Shown here piece by piece: positions 1 through 28,100 of a stretch of DNA of 64,000 nt. The stretch comes from Thunnus maccoyii (Eukaryota > Chordata > Actinopteri > Scombriformes > Scombridae). The DNA lies in contig NC_056548.1 in NCBI RefSeq assembly GCF_910596095.1, forward strand, positions 7,775,151-7,839,150. The letters are read 5' to 3'. The first letter of the stretch is position 1; each line of letters starts with the position of its first letter. The notes beneath the pieces are model-generated. The model was not told the origin of the DNA and did no database searches. It was given only the letters and a program-made list of their open reading frames with translations. The translations under genes and the position numbers were made by a program.

Positions 1-1674
1 CTCCTGAGAAAAAAAAAAAGTTTCCTATAATCCTTTATTCTTAAAAAGTATTTTCTGTAAATGACGTCCAAAAAAAAAAAATCACGGATACCACGGAAAA
101 CCCGACAGTAATCAGGTTACTTACGTTCAAGTAAACACACTGAATGTGTTTAACCATACGAGTCTGTAGCCGGGTGTTACTGAAAGAGCTCCCACTTTCA
201 GTCAACCTCCCTTGGATAAATAAACGCTTAAAAAAAAAAAAAAAATAGTGTCGAGAATGCGCTAAAATCAACAACAACAACAGGCTCAATTTGCCAGAGG
301 AAATCATTAGTCAAGCAGATGAGAACGCACAACCCCCCAAAAATAGCAACAGAGTGATTATTGACTGCTGAAGTTTGAATAGAACTTCTGTCCAGTCATT
401 ATTTGACCGTAACAGTTTGGGTTGTTTTTTTTTTTTTGACATCCACAAGTAATTTCAGATTATACCGTGTTTCAACATACATAATTGAGGTTATTTTGGC
501 GAGGGCTGCAGATGTTGTTCCTGTCTCAGCATAATTACATGTTCTGCATTCCACTGGGCCTCACAAAAGGTTTTATCTTCCTCACCCAAATGATACCACA
601 AATTACCCAACCCAAAATATGCAAAGCCACAGCAGCCCATTAAACTCAACTTTCCATTTACTTCTTCTCAACGCATAGACCCACATCAGCTCAGCTCCCT
701 ACCCCCGACCCGGTACTCTAGAGCGCTGAAACTGCCATATAAGACACAATGTAATTAGTCATTTGTTGTTGTTTTTTTTTTTTTGGTTAACCGTCACGAG
801 ACAGATATGAATGTTCGTTTACTGGATGGGCGGTGCCGCTGGAGGTGACACAATAAAAAAAGGCATGGATATACTGGCAGCTCTTAAACAACCGTCTTTA
901 CTCACAGATGATTTGAGAGTGACTTGGCACCGCGTGAAGGGAAAGTGAAAGTGGAAAAATATACATACACCACTGTCAGGCCGTCTCTTTCTGAGGTTTA
1001 TTAAAATAAAACAAAAGCTGTAAAAATCTGTGTGGGTTTTCACTCATCGGTTCTGATTACCCGTTAGCCGATTACAGAGTTTCAATTGTAATATTTAAAT
1101 GTTCTTAAGCTGGATTTGGCTGAAATTGCTTTGTAATTAAGCTCAGTTAGAAACTTGAGTGTTTGTTTATAAGCTGGCTTTAGAGTAAGCTGACCGCAGC
1201 TCCTGTTTCACCTCCGTCTTTCCTCCTCCTCTGTTGTCGAAAGGATACAGAGGAGAGAAATACGTTTCTTCAAGCTTAACGGGACAAAAATCAAAAAGTT
1301 CAAGAGTTAAAATGCCAAACATCACCTAATTGAAGCTTCTCAGTTGTGAAGATTTGTAGCTTTTCTGTCTCTCGTGTGATAATAAACTGAATATTTTTGG
1401 ATTTTAGACTGTTGGTCGGACAAAACAAACAATTTAAAGATGTTACCTTGGCATTTTTCACTATTTTCTGACAATTTATAGAGCAAACAATTAGCTGACT
1501 GATTGAGAAAAGTAATGATTACAGTTTACTCTTTAATTTAATCATTTATTCTGTGCAGCAGTATGTTTATATGAGCACGAGGTGTCTGAAACTGTTTCTC
1601 CTTTGATCAAACTAAAATTTAGAAATCAACAATATTGCAGTTCTGAGAGCGTCGTAATTAATTTCCTTTCTCAC
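1..1674 (-). other. SOS2 intron 5 (partial)
   Basis: This is intron sequence downstream of SOS2 exon 5, whose donor reads GTGAGA at 1669-1674. It is AT-rich with homopolymer A/T runs. I found no further SOS2 exon, so exon 6 must lie left of the window. One dispersed repeat copy is present at about 1335-1525. Confidence 0.8.
1335..1525. repeat. Dispersed teleost repeat (family A), partial copy
   Basis: Family A is my label for a sequence seen at least ten times in this window. Its parts, in order, are a 'gcttctcagttgtgaagatttg' type start, 'gactgttggtcggacaaaac', 'cattttctgacattttatag' and a 'gattaattga...gattagttgcagcc' type end. I recall it as a common non-autonomous repeat in percomorph fish, but its class is not settled here. 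This copy lacks a clear terminus. Confidence 0.7.
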
Positions 1675-17176
<15,502 letters not shown>

Positions 17177-18120
17177 TGCTGTAGCGGCTCCTGGCGTTGC
17201 CGTGATCCGGGCTGAACTGTCAGCATCGGCCCCGGATAGATAAGTCCTTGTGGGTGGGTCAGTCCAGGGGCAGGCACGGTGGGGAGAGAGGAAAAAAAAG
17301 TCTAACTGGCTCACTAGCAAAAATAAAGGGTGTCACTAAAACTAAAACGAGTCCAGAGTCGAGTCGAGTTAAACAGCGAAAGATTAGCTACATAAGAAAA
17401 TAAGCACATGTAGCTATAAAGTTAACTCGCTAGCTTGGTGGCTAGTGGGGCTAGCCTGCTGCTGCTGTAAACACGGGACAGCGGCTAACTGAAAAGCTAA
17501 CGGCTAATAACAATGTTGCTAAGTGTTATACTTGCTACTTGGCGTTTGCTAAAAAGCTTACAACAGGCACATTAAGTTCAGTTTGAAGTCACGTCATGGG
17601 AGTTCCTCTTGTGGCCAGCTAACTACAGCTACAAGTTATGTTTGGTTATTTTGCTGCCTAAACACCTGTAACGTTAGCAGGCTAGCGTTAGCCGGCCGAG
17701 CTAACTGGTGCTACAGGCTGCTGCTGGCCTTTTGATGCGCTCCGAGTTTTATGTTGTGGCACAAGACCCGTTCAGCTCCAAACAAGGCACACTTTCTCCT
17801 GCGCTGTTTACTTCACATTTAGTCATCTTCTCCGGATTGATCAGACGCTTAAATCCAACGTAAATCCCCCCCAAAAAATCAGCGATCAGTCCGAGGCATG
17901 TCTGTGCGCGGAGCAGCTGGAGAGCAGTCGAGGTGTTTTTTTTTTTTTTTTTTTTTTTTTTTTGGTTTGGTTTGAGAAGTCGAAGATGTTCGTACCAACT
18001 CCGCTGCCTGTCTGTCTGTGTGCTGCTGCGCTCTGCGCCGCGCTCCGCTGTCAGGCACGCACGCTGCGTAATTTCACATTTTATTGGACAGAAAAAAAAC
18101 AAGGCTGGACTTCTGTCTCT
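17177..18120 (-). promoter_or_regulatory. SOS2 5' UTR and promoter region
   Basis: The region upstream of the SOS2 ATG (17176) is richer in GC and CpG than the introns, notably about 17690-17710 and 18000-18065. An inverted CCAAT box ('attgg') lies near 18083, and a T26 run occupies 17938-17963. There is no TATA box at an obvious place, and the transcription start cannot be fixed from sequence alone. Confidence 0.5.
17938..17963. repeat. T26 homopolymer
   Basis: A long poly-T run lies between the CpG-rich segments upstream of SOS2, just before 'ggtttggtttgagaag'. Confidence 0.95.
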
Positions 18121-18168
18121 CTCAGTAAAGACCCACCGTGCACACAGGGGCGGGTTTAGTGATTTGGG

Positions 18169-18966
18169 GGGCCCCGGGCCAATTTCACCCTTTCTCTAAC
18201 TGGGAATGTTGGTTATCGGCAGTGGTAGAAGAAATAAAACTATTAATACCGCACAGTAAAAGTCCTGAAATCAAAGAGAGCTTTTATCAGCACAATCTAC
18301 TTGTGTACTGTACTTAACTTGTGTTCTATGTGCAGATTTTAATTCTTATATAATGCTTCATATTTAAGAACATAATAATACACATTTTATTTATGTAGTG
18401 GTACAATGTTTTCCTCAGAAGTAGAAATATACAGTTGGATATTTTTGAAGTGCTTTGGGGGCTTTTTGTAAGTTATTTTGGTGTACAATGAGTTAAAATA
18501 GTAACATAATTCAATATTTTTTATATCTAAACATTATAATAAAGCTATAGCTGGGGTCCCCAACTAAAAGTTATAGTTGGGGGCCCCAGGCAAACTTCAC
18601 CCTTTCTCTAATTGGGAATGTTGGTTATTGGCAGTGGTAGAAGAAATAAAACTATTAATACTGCACAGTAAAAGTCCTGAAATCAAAGAGAGCTTTTATC
18701 AGCACAATCTACTTAAATGTACTTAACTTGTGTTCTATGTGTAGCTTTTAATTCTTATATAATGCTGGATAATTTAGAAAATAATAATGCATATTTTATT
18801 TGTATAGTGGAGCAATGTTTTCCTCTAAAGTACAAATATACAGTTGCATATTTTTGAAGTGCTTTGGGGGCCTTTTGTAAGTTATTTTGGTGTACAATGA
18901 GTTAAAATAGTAACATAATTCAATATTTTTCATATCTAAATATCATAATAAATCTATAGCTGGGGC
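18169..18966. repeat. Tandem duplication, two ~390 bp copies
   Basis: Copy 1 is about 18169-18556 and copy 2 about 18581-18966. Corresponding points are 409-412 bp apart: 'gggaatgttggtt' at 18202 and 18614, 'ctgggg' at 18551 and 18960. The copies differ by scattered substitutions and small indels, so the duplication is not recent. Each copy begins with a GGGGGCCCC-like palindrome and contains 'cagtggtagaagaaataaaa', which resembles the end of the hAT-like MITE found at 30274-30646. Confidence 0.85.
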
Positions 18967-19074
18967 AGTTGCCTTCCTTGCTTAATGGTAAAGTCTGCCC
19001 CGGCATGTAGACACATGTTAAGGATACATATTTTCGGGAATAGGCTCTAGGTAGGTTATTTAATTTAATCTTCA

Positions 19075-19320
19075 GAATCAGAATCATCTTAACTGGCCAA
19101 GTATGTTTATGCATACAAGGAATTTGACTCCGGTTTAGTGGCTCTCAATGTACTTACACAGAATAACAACACAACAATCTTCAGAAATATACACAAGGAA
19201 GTTCTATATACAGGTGAAATGAAGTGTAAACAGGATATAAATAGTGCAAAATAAGTGAAGAGTGCAAAGAGTGATGAGATAAATATTAAATGGTAAAAAA
19301 AAAAAAAAAGATGAAAGAAG
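19075..19320. repeat. Dispersed teleost repeat fragment
   Basis: It contains 'ttaactggccaagtatgttt', 'caaggaatttgactccggtt' and the low-complexity 'agtgcaaaataagtgaagag' tail. I recall this combination as a common fish interspersed repeat but cannot assign its class. Confidence 0.55.
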
Positions 19321-19358
19321 AAAGTTACTTTATATACAAGAGAAGTACCTACTTTATG

Positions 19359-19396
19359 TACTACAGAAAAGTTTACATATTAACTTTTCTGTAGTA
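19359..19396. repeat. Short perfect inverted repeat
   Basis: Arms of 15 bp (tactacagaaaagtt at 19359-19373 and its reverse complement at 19382-19396) are separated by 8 bp. This is probably part of a transposon remnant. Confidence 0.8.
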
Positions 19397-19611
19397 ACTG
19401 TTTTGTAGTTGGGATTATTGGAGGAGCTAAAAATATAGATATTTTAAACATATAGTGTATATAAATATTTTAAATGTAAACTAAAAACCCATCTATTTAC
19501 TCTGGCTTTTATGTAGTGTTTTATAATTGATTGGTTTTATTATTATAAACCTCTATTTTTATTATCACCATTACTTATTTTATTCTATTTTGTTTTAACA
19601 TTTTACTGTTT

Positions 19612-19649
<38 letters not shown>
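19612..19649. repeat. (TAA)n microsatellite
   Basis: About 12 ATA/TAA units in the intergenic region. Confidence 0.95.
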
Positions 19650-19879
19650 AATTAATTTGTACTGCACTTTTCATTCATAGTGAAAAGTACTTCAGTATTA
19701 ATAACACAAAAACACAACATAAAGAAAAGAATAATAAGTTATAATTCATTTATTTTGTGTATTTCATAATTTTTTTATTGTTATTTTTATTGCTTGTATT
19801 ATCTTTTGTTAATCTTCTATTATCTCTTATTATTGTCCTACTCAATTAACTCGTTTGCTTTTAATTATTTTGATGTGTT

Positions 19880-19990
19880 TTGGTTTCTAAATCTGTTTTT
19901 AACATTTTATGTTTTATCAATCGCTTGTAAAGCATTTTAAATTGCATTTGATTTGTTTGAAAGGTGCTATATGAATGAAGTTTGATTGAT
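19880..19990 (+). mobile_element. LINE-like 3' tail
   Basis: It ends 'gaaaggtgctatatgaatga' followed by 'gtttgattgat'. This is the typical end of fish L2-like/Maui-like retroposons. There is no coding part. Confidence 0.5.
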
Positions 19991-21685
19991 ATTAAATCAC
20001 AGTTGAAACACACATATAAATACATTTATTAAATAATAGACCACATTAATGCCAAATTCGCTTTATTTTCATGTCATTAAACAAGCATTAACAGTAAAAA
20101 CATTAAGAATGACTTTTCACAATAGCAACGAATTTAGACATTTTGCTCACACATTACTCTGTTGTTGGTGTGTGTATGTATGTATGTGTGTATGTGTCTG
20201 CCTCCTTGTGGGCAAACTGTTTAAAGGACAGGTTCACAATTTTTCAAGTCTGTCTTAAAACAACAGTCACATGTCCGTATGAACAGTGAAAGAGGTTTTC
20301 CTCGCTGTAGTTATTCCTCTTGTTCATACTGGCTATTAAAAGATCCTCTTCAAATGTGCTTTCAAAGTAACATCTTCTTGATCTTGATTTGGATGGCTGA
20401 AGCTTCAGATAAACTTTTAAATATATTTTTGCACAGAGGGGTGACTGTTGATTTTGTTCCCCATCATTCACATTGTAAGTGTATTATGAAGGGATCTTCT
20501 AATGGTCAGTATGAACAGGAGGAAAGATTACAGCAAGAAAAAACAGTTTCAACATTCATTTGGGCTCCTGACTGTTGATTTAGGACAGACTTTTCTGACT
20601 AATTCCCTTCTCCATGCATCTTGGCAGTACAGTAGATGATGTTGAGCCAAAAATCCCTATTTTGTTTTCCTAATATTAAAAAGTACCTCAGATTAACAGA
20701 AAATAATATGTACCCTATATTTAAAAATCATATGGCACAAACCACAGACATCTGCAATCCCAAAATATGTATTTATAGTAAAAATCCTTTAACATTCATT
20801 TGTCAATAAATTGGCTAAAAATGACAACATCGGAAACCCATTATATCTGGACAATTTAAATAACATTTGTAGTCTCTGAAGCTGTCAGACAGCACATTTT
20901 AGTAGAATTATATAACATCCCCTCCCACCAGCTTACAGCAATGTAAATATGACATAAGACTAGAATATTTAGTGTTGATATAATTTAAAACTCTATTTTT
21001 AATAACAAAATGATTTTGGCAGACAAAACTGTCAAACGCCTGAAACTTTAAAATAACCCGTCTTCCTTTGTAAAATGTGCGTCCCGTAGCGTTTACTGTG
21101 CATTCTTCTCTCCAAAATGAGAAACCCTAAAAAAAATAATAATCCCAAAATACAGGATATGTTTACATTTGATTATAAAATACTTAATTTTGAGGGAAGT
21201 GTAATTCATTTTGTCTTTAAATATTACCTAATCAACATGCCCAAAAAATAGATACAGCATTTTGGACTGAAACTCTTCATGCTTTCACAACTGGCTTTAT
21301 AATAGCGACAAACTGCTCTCATGTCAGTGGCTTAACAAACACAACACATCCAAAGGTCAAAGAGGGAATTCTATCCTAGAATTACACTCTTAATTTAAAA
21401 GTAAAAATTTCCCTAAATAAAAGTTAATTTCACATTTAACACAGTACATTTCTATGTATTTCAGTATTTGTATTTGAGCGTTTCACACTTATGATTATAG
21501 TATCGCAGCTGACAGTTTTGCTCTATTCTATAGTTTTCATTATGAATATCTCATGATGTACTTTGTTTGACAGCAAATGTAGTGCAGAAGAATCAAGACA
21601 CGTTTGACTTTGAAATGTGGTGCAGTAAACACATAACGCAACCTGAAATAGCACAAACTAGAAATAAAACAATCTTAAAAATGCG

Positions 21686-21927
21686 GTCTGTGTCGTCCAA
21701 AACAAACTCATGAAAAAAGGCGGCACTCCGTAGTTAAAAACCAGCAAAAAAAAAAAAAAAAATCCCCTCATGTATTGGTCTTTTAGATGAATTTATTCAC
21801 AATCTATGGGCTGAGGAGGGTTGGGTTTTGTGAATAAATTCATCTAAAAGTGATTTTTAAAATGTTTCTTTTTTTAAACTACGGAGTGCTGCCTTTTTTA
21901 CCTGACTTTGGTCTGGACAACACAGAC
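21686..21927. repeat. 242-bp fold-back (long inverted repeat) downstream of L2HGDH stop
   Basis: Two arms pair over about 110 bp. The outer blocks are gtctgtgtcgtcca (21686-21699) with tggacaacacagac (21914-21927). The middle blocks are ggcggcactccgtagtt (21719-21735) with aaactacggagtgctgcc (21877-21893). The inner arm is a perfect 23-bp pair at 21780-21802 and 21828-21850, with a 25-bp loop. On the minus strand an AATAAA (21797-21792) lies within the inner arm. It probably began as a palindromic MITE, and would form a hairpin in L2HGDH pre-mRNA. Confidence 0.85.
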
Positions 21928-22193
21928 TGTTTTTTATAAAGGCAGAGCACCCGACTGAATTTCAGTGCAGAAGTGCACCTGTTTCCTCCTATGAAAGCTT
22001 AAAAATGTAATTATGTAAGATACAGTCTGTTACTTTCTCCTCTGCAATTAAGGCTTGACCTGTAATAAAAATGTCTCGATGGCAACGCTGAGGTAGTGAG
22101 AGCTTTTTTTTACAACGTTACAGTTTCACTCGGTGACCTCAAGCTTCATTATTTGGTATTTCTGTTTTTCTGTTCTGCGATCACAGTGATTCT

Positions 22194-25100
22194 CTACAGC
22201 GAGAAGCGGTTCTCCACCTCGTCTGCGATCATTTCAGCGATGGCCAGGGAGGAGGTGGCCGCCGGCGAGGGAGCGTTACGCACATGGAGCACCCGACTGC
22301 CTACATCCCCGACCCCACCGTCAAACACAAAGTCATCCACGAGGTTTCCCTCCCGGTCGAGAGCCTGAGCTCGAACTCCTGCGGGACCCCTGCAGAGGAA
22401 AACAACCAGGTTACATTTTGTTTTCCTCTGAAGTTAAGCGCACTGGTGCCTGTTTCTATAGAATGGATGCATTTTTACCTCATCACGTCACTCAGCGAGA
22501 GTTCAGGGATGTACTTCTGCAGGATTTTAACCTGTGCACCAATGAAAACTCCTCTATACATCTCTCCAACTCCGTATGTTATGTTCCTCAGCACCAGTTT
22601 CTGAAGGCCCCTGAAATATAAAGAAACAAAGCAATAATTACACATGAATACTGTCATGCCGTTGGCTGAAATGTAATTGTATAAATGACACTTTACATTT
22701 GAGAGAATGAAACCAGTTCAAAGTTTTCGTTGTACCTGAATGAGAGTGCGTCTGCAAAGTCTCGTACGTTGAAGTCGTACACTTTGTAACCCTCCCGTTT
22801 GAAGGCTAGTACCGCGTTGGGGCCGAGCCAAACGCTTCCATCCATCCGCGGGGTGAAGTGAACTCCAAGGAAGGGGAAACGAGGGTCAGGAACCTATAAA
22901 AAAACATTTTAGAGAGACAAAATGAACAATGAAGTGTGTATGCATTATTTGAATCCATCTAATAACAGTATCAGGGGGTCCACCGGTACTTTCAACATAT
23001 AAGTAGAAGTGCTCCAAGAAAAAGGCAAAACTAGCTCAAACTATCATCAGGAGCAGGTTGCCGTGTTGCTCAATGCATCAGTTAGACTGTTGACGTCACA
23101 GGCCTAAACTGTTGGTAAGGTTGAACATTAACACATAAACACTCAGTGTCATATATACCGAACCAGTTCTGAGTCATTTGTATCTGCTCCACATGATCAT
23201 TTCAAAGTAAAAACGTAAGCTTGAAATTGAAAACATGCCTCTGTGTTTATGACACAGACAGTGACTCCACTCTTACAGGAACAGTGTTCAAAATGTATGA
23301 ATCCCTACTGATGAAATTCTCTTTAATTCAAACCTGCCGCAAGGTCACAGGGATGGATTTGATGATCTCTTGCTAATGCTTTATTTTACAGGTCCTTTAT
23401 TTTTATACTAATTTTGTGGATAATTACAGTAATTTGCAGGTGTTTAATTGTTACTTTTTAGGACATTTTATAGAGAGAGAAAAAACAGAAAAAGTGTTAA
23501 ATAAGTGCCAATTAAACTTAGTTTTCAGTATGTAGTTTTGTGTATCAAACTTCAAATTACTATATCAGACTGTTTCTCAGAAACTCTATAATGAGCACAT
23601 TTCCTGTCTACTCCCAAATTTCATCACCCTTTCAAAGAATTGACAGTTACACACATCAACAGTAACACAGCAGCTATTTTTAGGAAATAACTGAAAAATC
23701 CTAATATAGTACCATTTGACACACAAATCTACACACTGAAAACTAAGTCTGTTCTGTCAGTTAAGAGTCTTAATTTATTAAAAAATTTTGCAAATGAACT
23801 ACATATGAACCCAAATATAATGAGAGGGTCTAATCTGCTAAAAATTAACCGTTAAATGCCTGCAAATTACTCCGGTCATTTCCAAGAAATTTGTATAAAA
23901 TTAATGGACGTGTAAAATCAAGTGTTACCAATCTCTTTCTACGGGTTATCGCTTCAGCCTAAATACCCAAGTAGGGCTGAAAATGATGTGGAAACAACCC
24001 ATTTTCCCTTAATTACTCTAAGCTGTTATGGTGTTTCTTGGAAACCTTAAACACATACAGAGGGAGTGACGGACTTAAAAACAGCTGAACCGGTTGTGAA
24101 TTTTATACCCGAGCATCTCCACCCCTTCCAGCCAGTAAACAAGCATACAAAGGCTGCAGGTTGCTGATCTTATGTGAAAGAGTTATCTCTTTCTGCCACT
24201 TGGGGCCGCCAAAATTTGAAGTTGCCGAGCACATACAGTTCTTGTGTCTGCTGTTCAAATAATTTATGTGGATTACACAATTTTAAAAAGTTGGGAATAT
24301 GGACATGTGATTCTCCAGCAGACTTACAGGATAGATATTTCCTTTAACTAGATAGTGTTTCTCTGGCTTCAGGACCAAATAGTCTCCTCTGAAGGGAACG
24401 ATCCGCGGCTCCGGACTGCATCCAGATATCTGCGACAGGCGGTCTGAGTACAGGCCTCCACAGGTCAGGACATACTGGCACCGCACCTCGTTGCCCTGTT
24501 AAAATACAACAATGGAAACAGTGGAGAACAATATAAACGTGAAGAGATTGTGATTTTTCCTCTCTTTCACTCATATGCATGCATCTTACCTTTTTGTCTC
24601 TGATTGCGATTGGATATTTCATTCCTGCAAAATAAATTTAAAAAAAAAGAGATAAATATTGAGGTGGAATTCAAATAACTTTACAGCTCTTGTTAAATAT
24701 GTCATATTATGTTGATATATTGATGTGCAGAATCTGTTTGTTACCTTCAGTGCTCTCAGCTGGGCTCTCCTTGACCATGGAAATGTCATTGACCTCATAT
24801 TCAGTTACCACCGTGCCGCCTGCCTCTTCAAAGTCTTTTCCGTACCTGAGAGCCACCATCCTCCAGTCCACAATGCCAGTGTAGGGTGAATCCAAGGCCA
24901 TTATGCCCTGCAAGGACGACATACTGTAAGCCTCCGCTGCTGTTTTTCTTTAGTCCAAATAAAAACAGTGTTTCAGAGTCTCTTACCCTGCAGTATGGCT
25001 CTCGCTCTCGGATTCCCTTCGCATCGACTATACTGAGATCACGCACGTTGTTCTTCAGGCCGCGTTCATATAGAGCTTTTAGTCTGGGGATCTCCTCCTG

Positions 25101-28100
25101 CTCCACGGCGACGATGAGCTGCCAATGTATAAATAACTCAGATCAATACAGAGGTAGACGGAACACAATGATCCACATGGCAGCTCTTTACAGCTCCTGT
25201 ATAAGGCTGAGTATCAAACCTCAATCCTTTTTTGTACTGATTAAAATGTGTCAATAGGACAGAGTAGCAAAACCTGTCAGGTACTGAAAGCTGGCATCAA
25301 ATGTTTGCTCATATTTGTTTGTAGTCTTCTTTTCTTAATCTTTGATCAGACAGTTTGGGAATTAAATCATGATTTTGCCACTTTTATATTGCAATTTGAT
25401 GCAGGAAAAGTTCGACAACTGTGTCTAACAACATTTAAAGGGGACACATCATGCTTTTTGTAATTTTCCACTATTTACATACCCGGTACGATGTCAGATG
25501 TCTATGTTAAACATGGTCAAAGTTCAAAAACTTGAGGTTAACGTATGTAGAAATGCTCCCTGCAAGTCAAAAGCCACGGCTTCAACCTGCCTTGAACGCC
25601 TCATTTGCAACATTTTTTTCTAACTTGCCAACAAGCTGATGTCAGCTCATCACACATGCTCGTAAAACCTGTTCGTTTTGTAGTCGTGTTGCTAAGGTTT
25701 ATCTTTGTGTTGCTTGTGTTGGCCACTCTCATATTTCAGGGTTAGGGTTAGGGTTAGGGTTAGGGTTAGGTTTTCAGCTTGAACATCCTACTACTATAGT
25801 TTGTTTAATGGTTTGTTGACTCCTGAGCGGCTGGAAGTCTCCTGAGAGGCAACTTCTGAGAGCTAACCAATCAGAACAGAGTGGGCTCATCAGGAAGGCG
25901 GGCCTTAAAGAGACAGGAGCTAAGACAGCCTGTTTCAGACAGAGGCTGAACTGAGGGGCTGCATAAAGAGCCAGTATAACATAAATAAGGACATTAAATT
26001 TTGAAATGTAAACCATGCAAAGATATTCCAGTAGAGCCCCAGAACATAAATATAGAGCTGAAAATGTTTCTATTGTTAAGGGTTTACTGTAAGGGTTTTG
26101 TAGAAATACAGTACATAATTATATTCCCCATGAAAAAAAACATTGTTTTGGTATTGCTGCCAATATTTAAGTATTGCATTGGTACTGGAGTGGAAAAATT
26201 CTACCCAGCTCTACTCCTGCAAGGCCGCACAGTATTACACCACTAGTGTTGGGGGCATAAATCAAACAGAAGTTATATAACAATAATGGATGCTTATAAT
26301 AAAACAAAAGCAACCTTTTAGTGTCTCTTAACATGATTTATCATATCTAAAAGATGAGTTGAAAATAAAATTCACAAAATGTAAAATTGTGAATTAAATC
26401 TGTTGTATGTGCTTTACAGATAAACATCAGACAGAGAATTTTGTTTGTTAAATCATGGAAAACATGCATCTTATTTATCTGTAAAGAGTTGATAAATGAC
26501 TACATGATTACATGAATATTGCAGTGTAATGTATGAATGTGTCCTGTCAGCATGTCAGCTCAGCCCTATGAGAGCGTCATCCACAGTAAACATGCTGTAT
26601 AATATCTTATGTGGTTCAAACAAAAACGCAGACCTTTCCACATCTCTTGTAAGGGAGTCCTTTCTTCTCGCAGTACTCGTAGGCTAAAGTGGCTCCTCGC
26701 ACACACAGACGGGCCTTCAGCGACCCCGGCGTGTAGTAGATCCCGCTGTGAATGACTCCACTGTTGTGCCCACTCTGGTGTACAGCTGGTGAGTAAGAAA
26801 GTGACAGAGAATGGAAGAGCAAGAAGAAGAAAGGAGGTTTTATTAACACTCATAGATTAATGGGAAAAAATATAGTCTTAAAGTTTTTCACTTTTAAAGG
26901 AACATTTTGATATTATGGTAATATGCTTATTTGCTTTCTTGCCAAGAGTTAGATGAGAAGATTGATACCACTCTCATGCCTGTGCACTAAATATGAAGCT
27001 ACTACTAGCAGCCAATTAGCTTAGCTTAGCATTAAGACTGGAAACAGGGGGAAACAGCTAGCCTGGGGGGAAAAATTTGGCTACCAGCACCTCTTAAGTC
27101 CACTAATTAACACGTTATATCTTGTTTATTTAATCCATACAAAAACTGAAGCGTAAAAAAGACAAGTTGTGTTTTTACAGGAGTTTATGTGCCGTACTAT
27201 TCTTTGCCAGGTGCAGTGACTTTCCCAAAATGTTGAACTATTCCTTTAAGGCCAAAATTGTCAACTACATCCGTGTTTTTCAAGTGTTACATTGTTCAGC
27301 ATTAATACTTAAAGGGCCAATAACCAAAGTTGAAAACCTATACAGGGCTCCCAAATGAGACCAGCAGAACATTTAAGTTTCACAAAGTCTTTTATTTTCT
27401 CTTAAAGCACATTTCTTTCAGCACTGTGGTATTTAATGCTTTAGTATTGGCTCTGTACTCCAGCATATTAGATATGAAGCTTTAAGGAAGTGTGTTCAAC
27501 GCATAAACAGTGTAGGACTATATTCAGTTTTGAATTGTGTCATCGAGAACATGACAGGATTACAGTTGCTTAACTGTTCACTCAATACCCTCAAATTAAA
27601 GCTGAAATTCAGCTCTTAACACCTGTATCGTGTGACAGATCGAACAGGTTGTTCACCAAAACACCAACATTCAAAACTCAACCCACAAAGCTCTTTTTCT
27701 TTCTCCAGCAGGACGAAGCTGAGCGTCGGATGTCGCAGAATGAGCTCTCTGGCCGTAGCCAGTCCCACGATGCCAGCTCCCACCACGGCCACGTCATACG
27801 TGCTGAAAGACAAAGGTGAGGTTACAGACAGTTCAAATTTAAGCTGGTCACTAATAACTGGCTTTGGCAAACAGCTGGTTTCACAGTTAGAGAGGAATAT
27901 TTAGGTCAGTGGTTCAATGTCCAACTGTACATGTCTGAGTGAGCAACCAATAGACCTTTTAAACTGACCAGTAGGGAAACCCATGACACCAGAGTTGTAG
28001 TAGATAGGCTGTTTGTATCTACAAAGAGAATACCCAGCTCTGTCACAGGGCTACACCAAGTAAATCCATTTATAAATCTAATTAGCATAGACTATCAATC

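Larger units (their letters stand above)
18967..21685. other. Intergenic SOS2-L2HGDH, AT-rich, with repeat remnants
   Basis: No gene was recognised. Identified pieces are a dispersed repeat at 19075-19320, a short perfect palindrome at 19359-19396, a (TAA)n run at 19612-19649 and a LINE-like 3' tail ending near 19990. The remainder (20.0-21.7 kb) is AT-rich with only short open frames. Part of it may be L2HGDH 3' UTR if transcription runs past the fold-back at 21.7-21.9 kb. Confidence 0.6.

Noticed and set aside
25739-25770. Telomeric repeat as a chromosome end
   Set aside because: It has only five units and unique gene sequence (L2HGDH exons) on both sides, so it is interstitial.
25774-26016. 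Frame with [19 protein letters not shown], also seen near 49.9 kb
   Set aside because: Two similar frames might suggest a gene family, but both lie within copies of a non-coding dispersed repeat.
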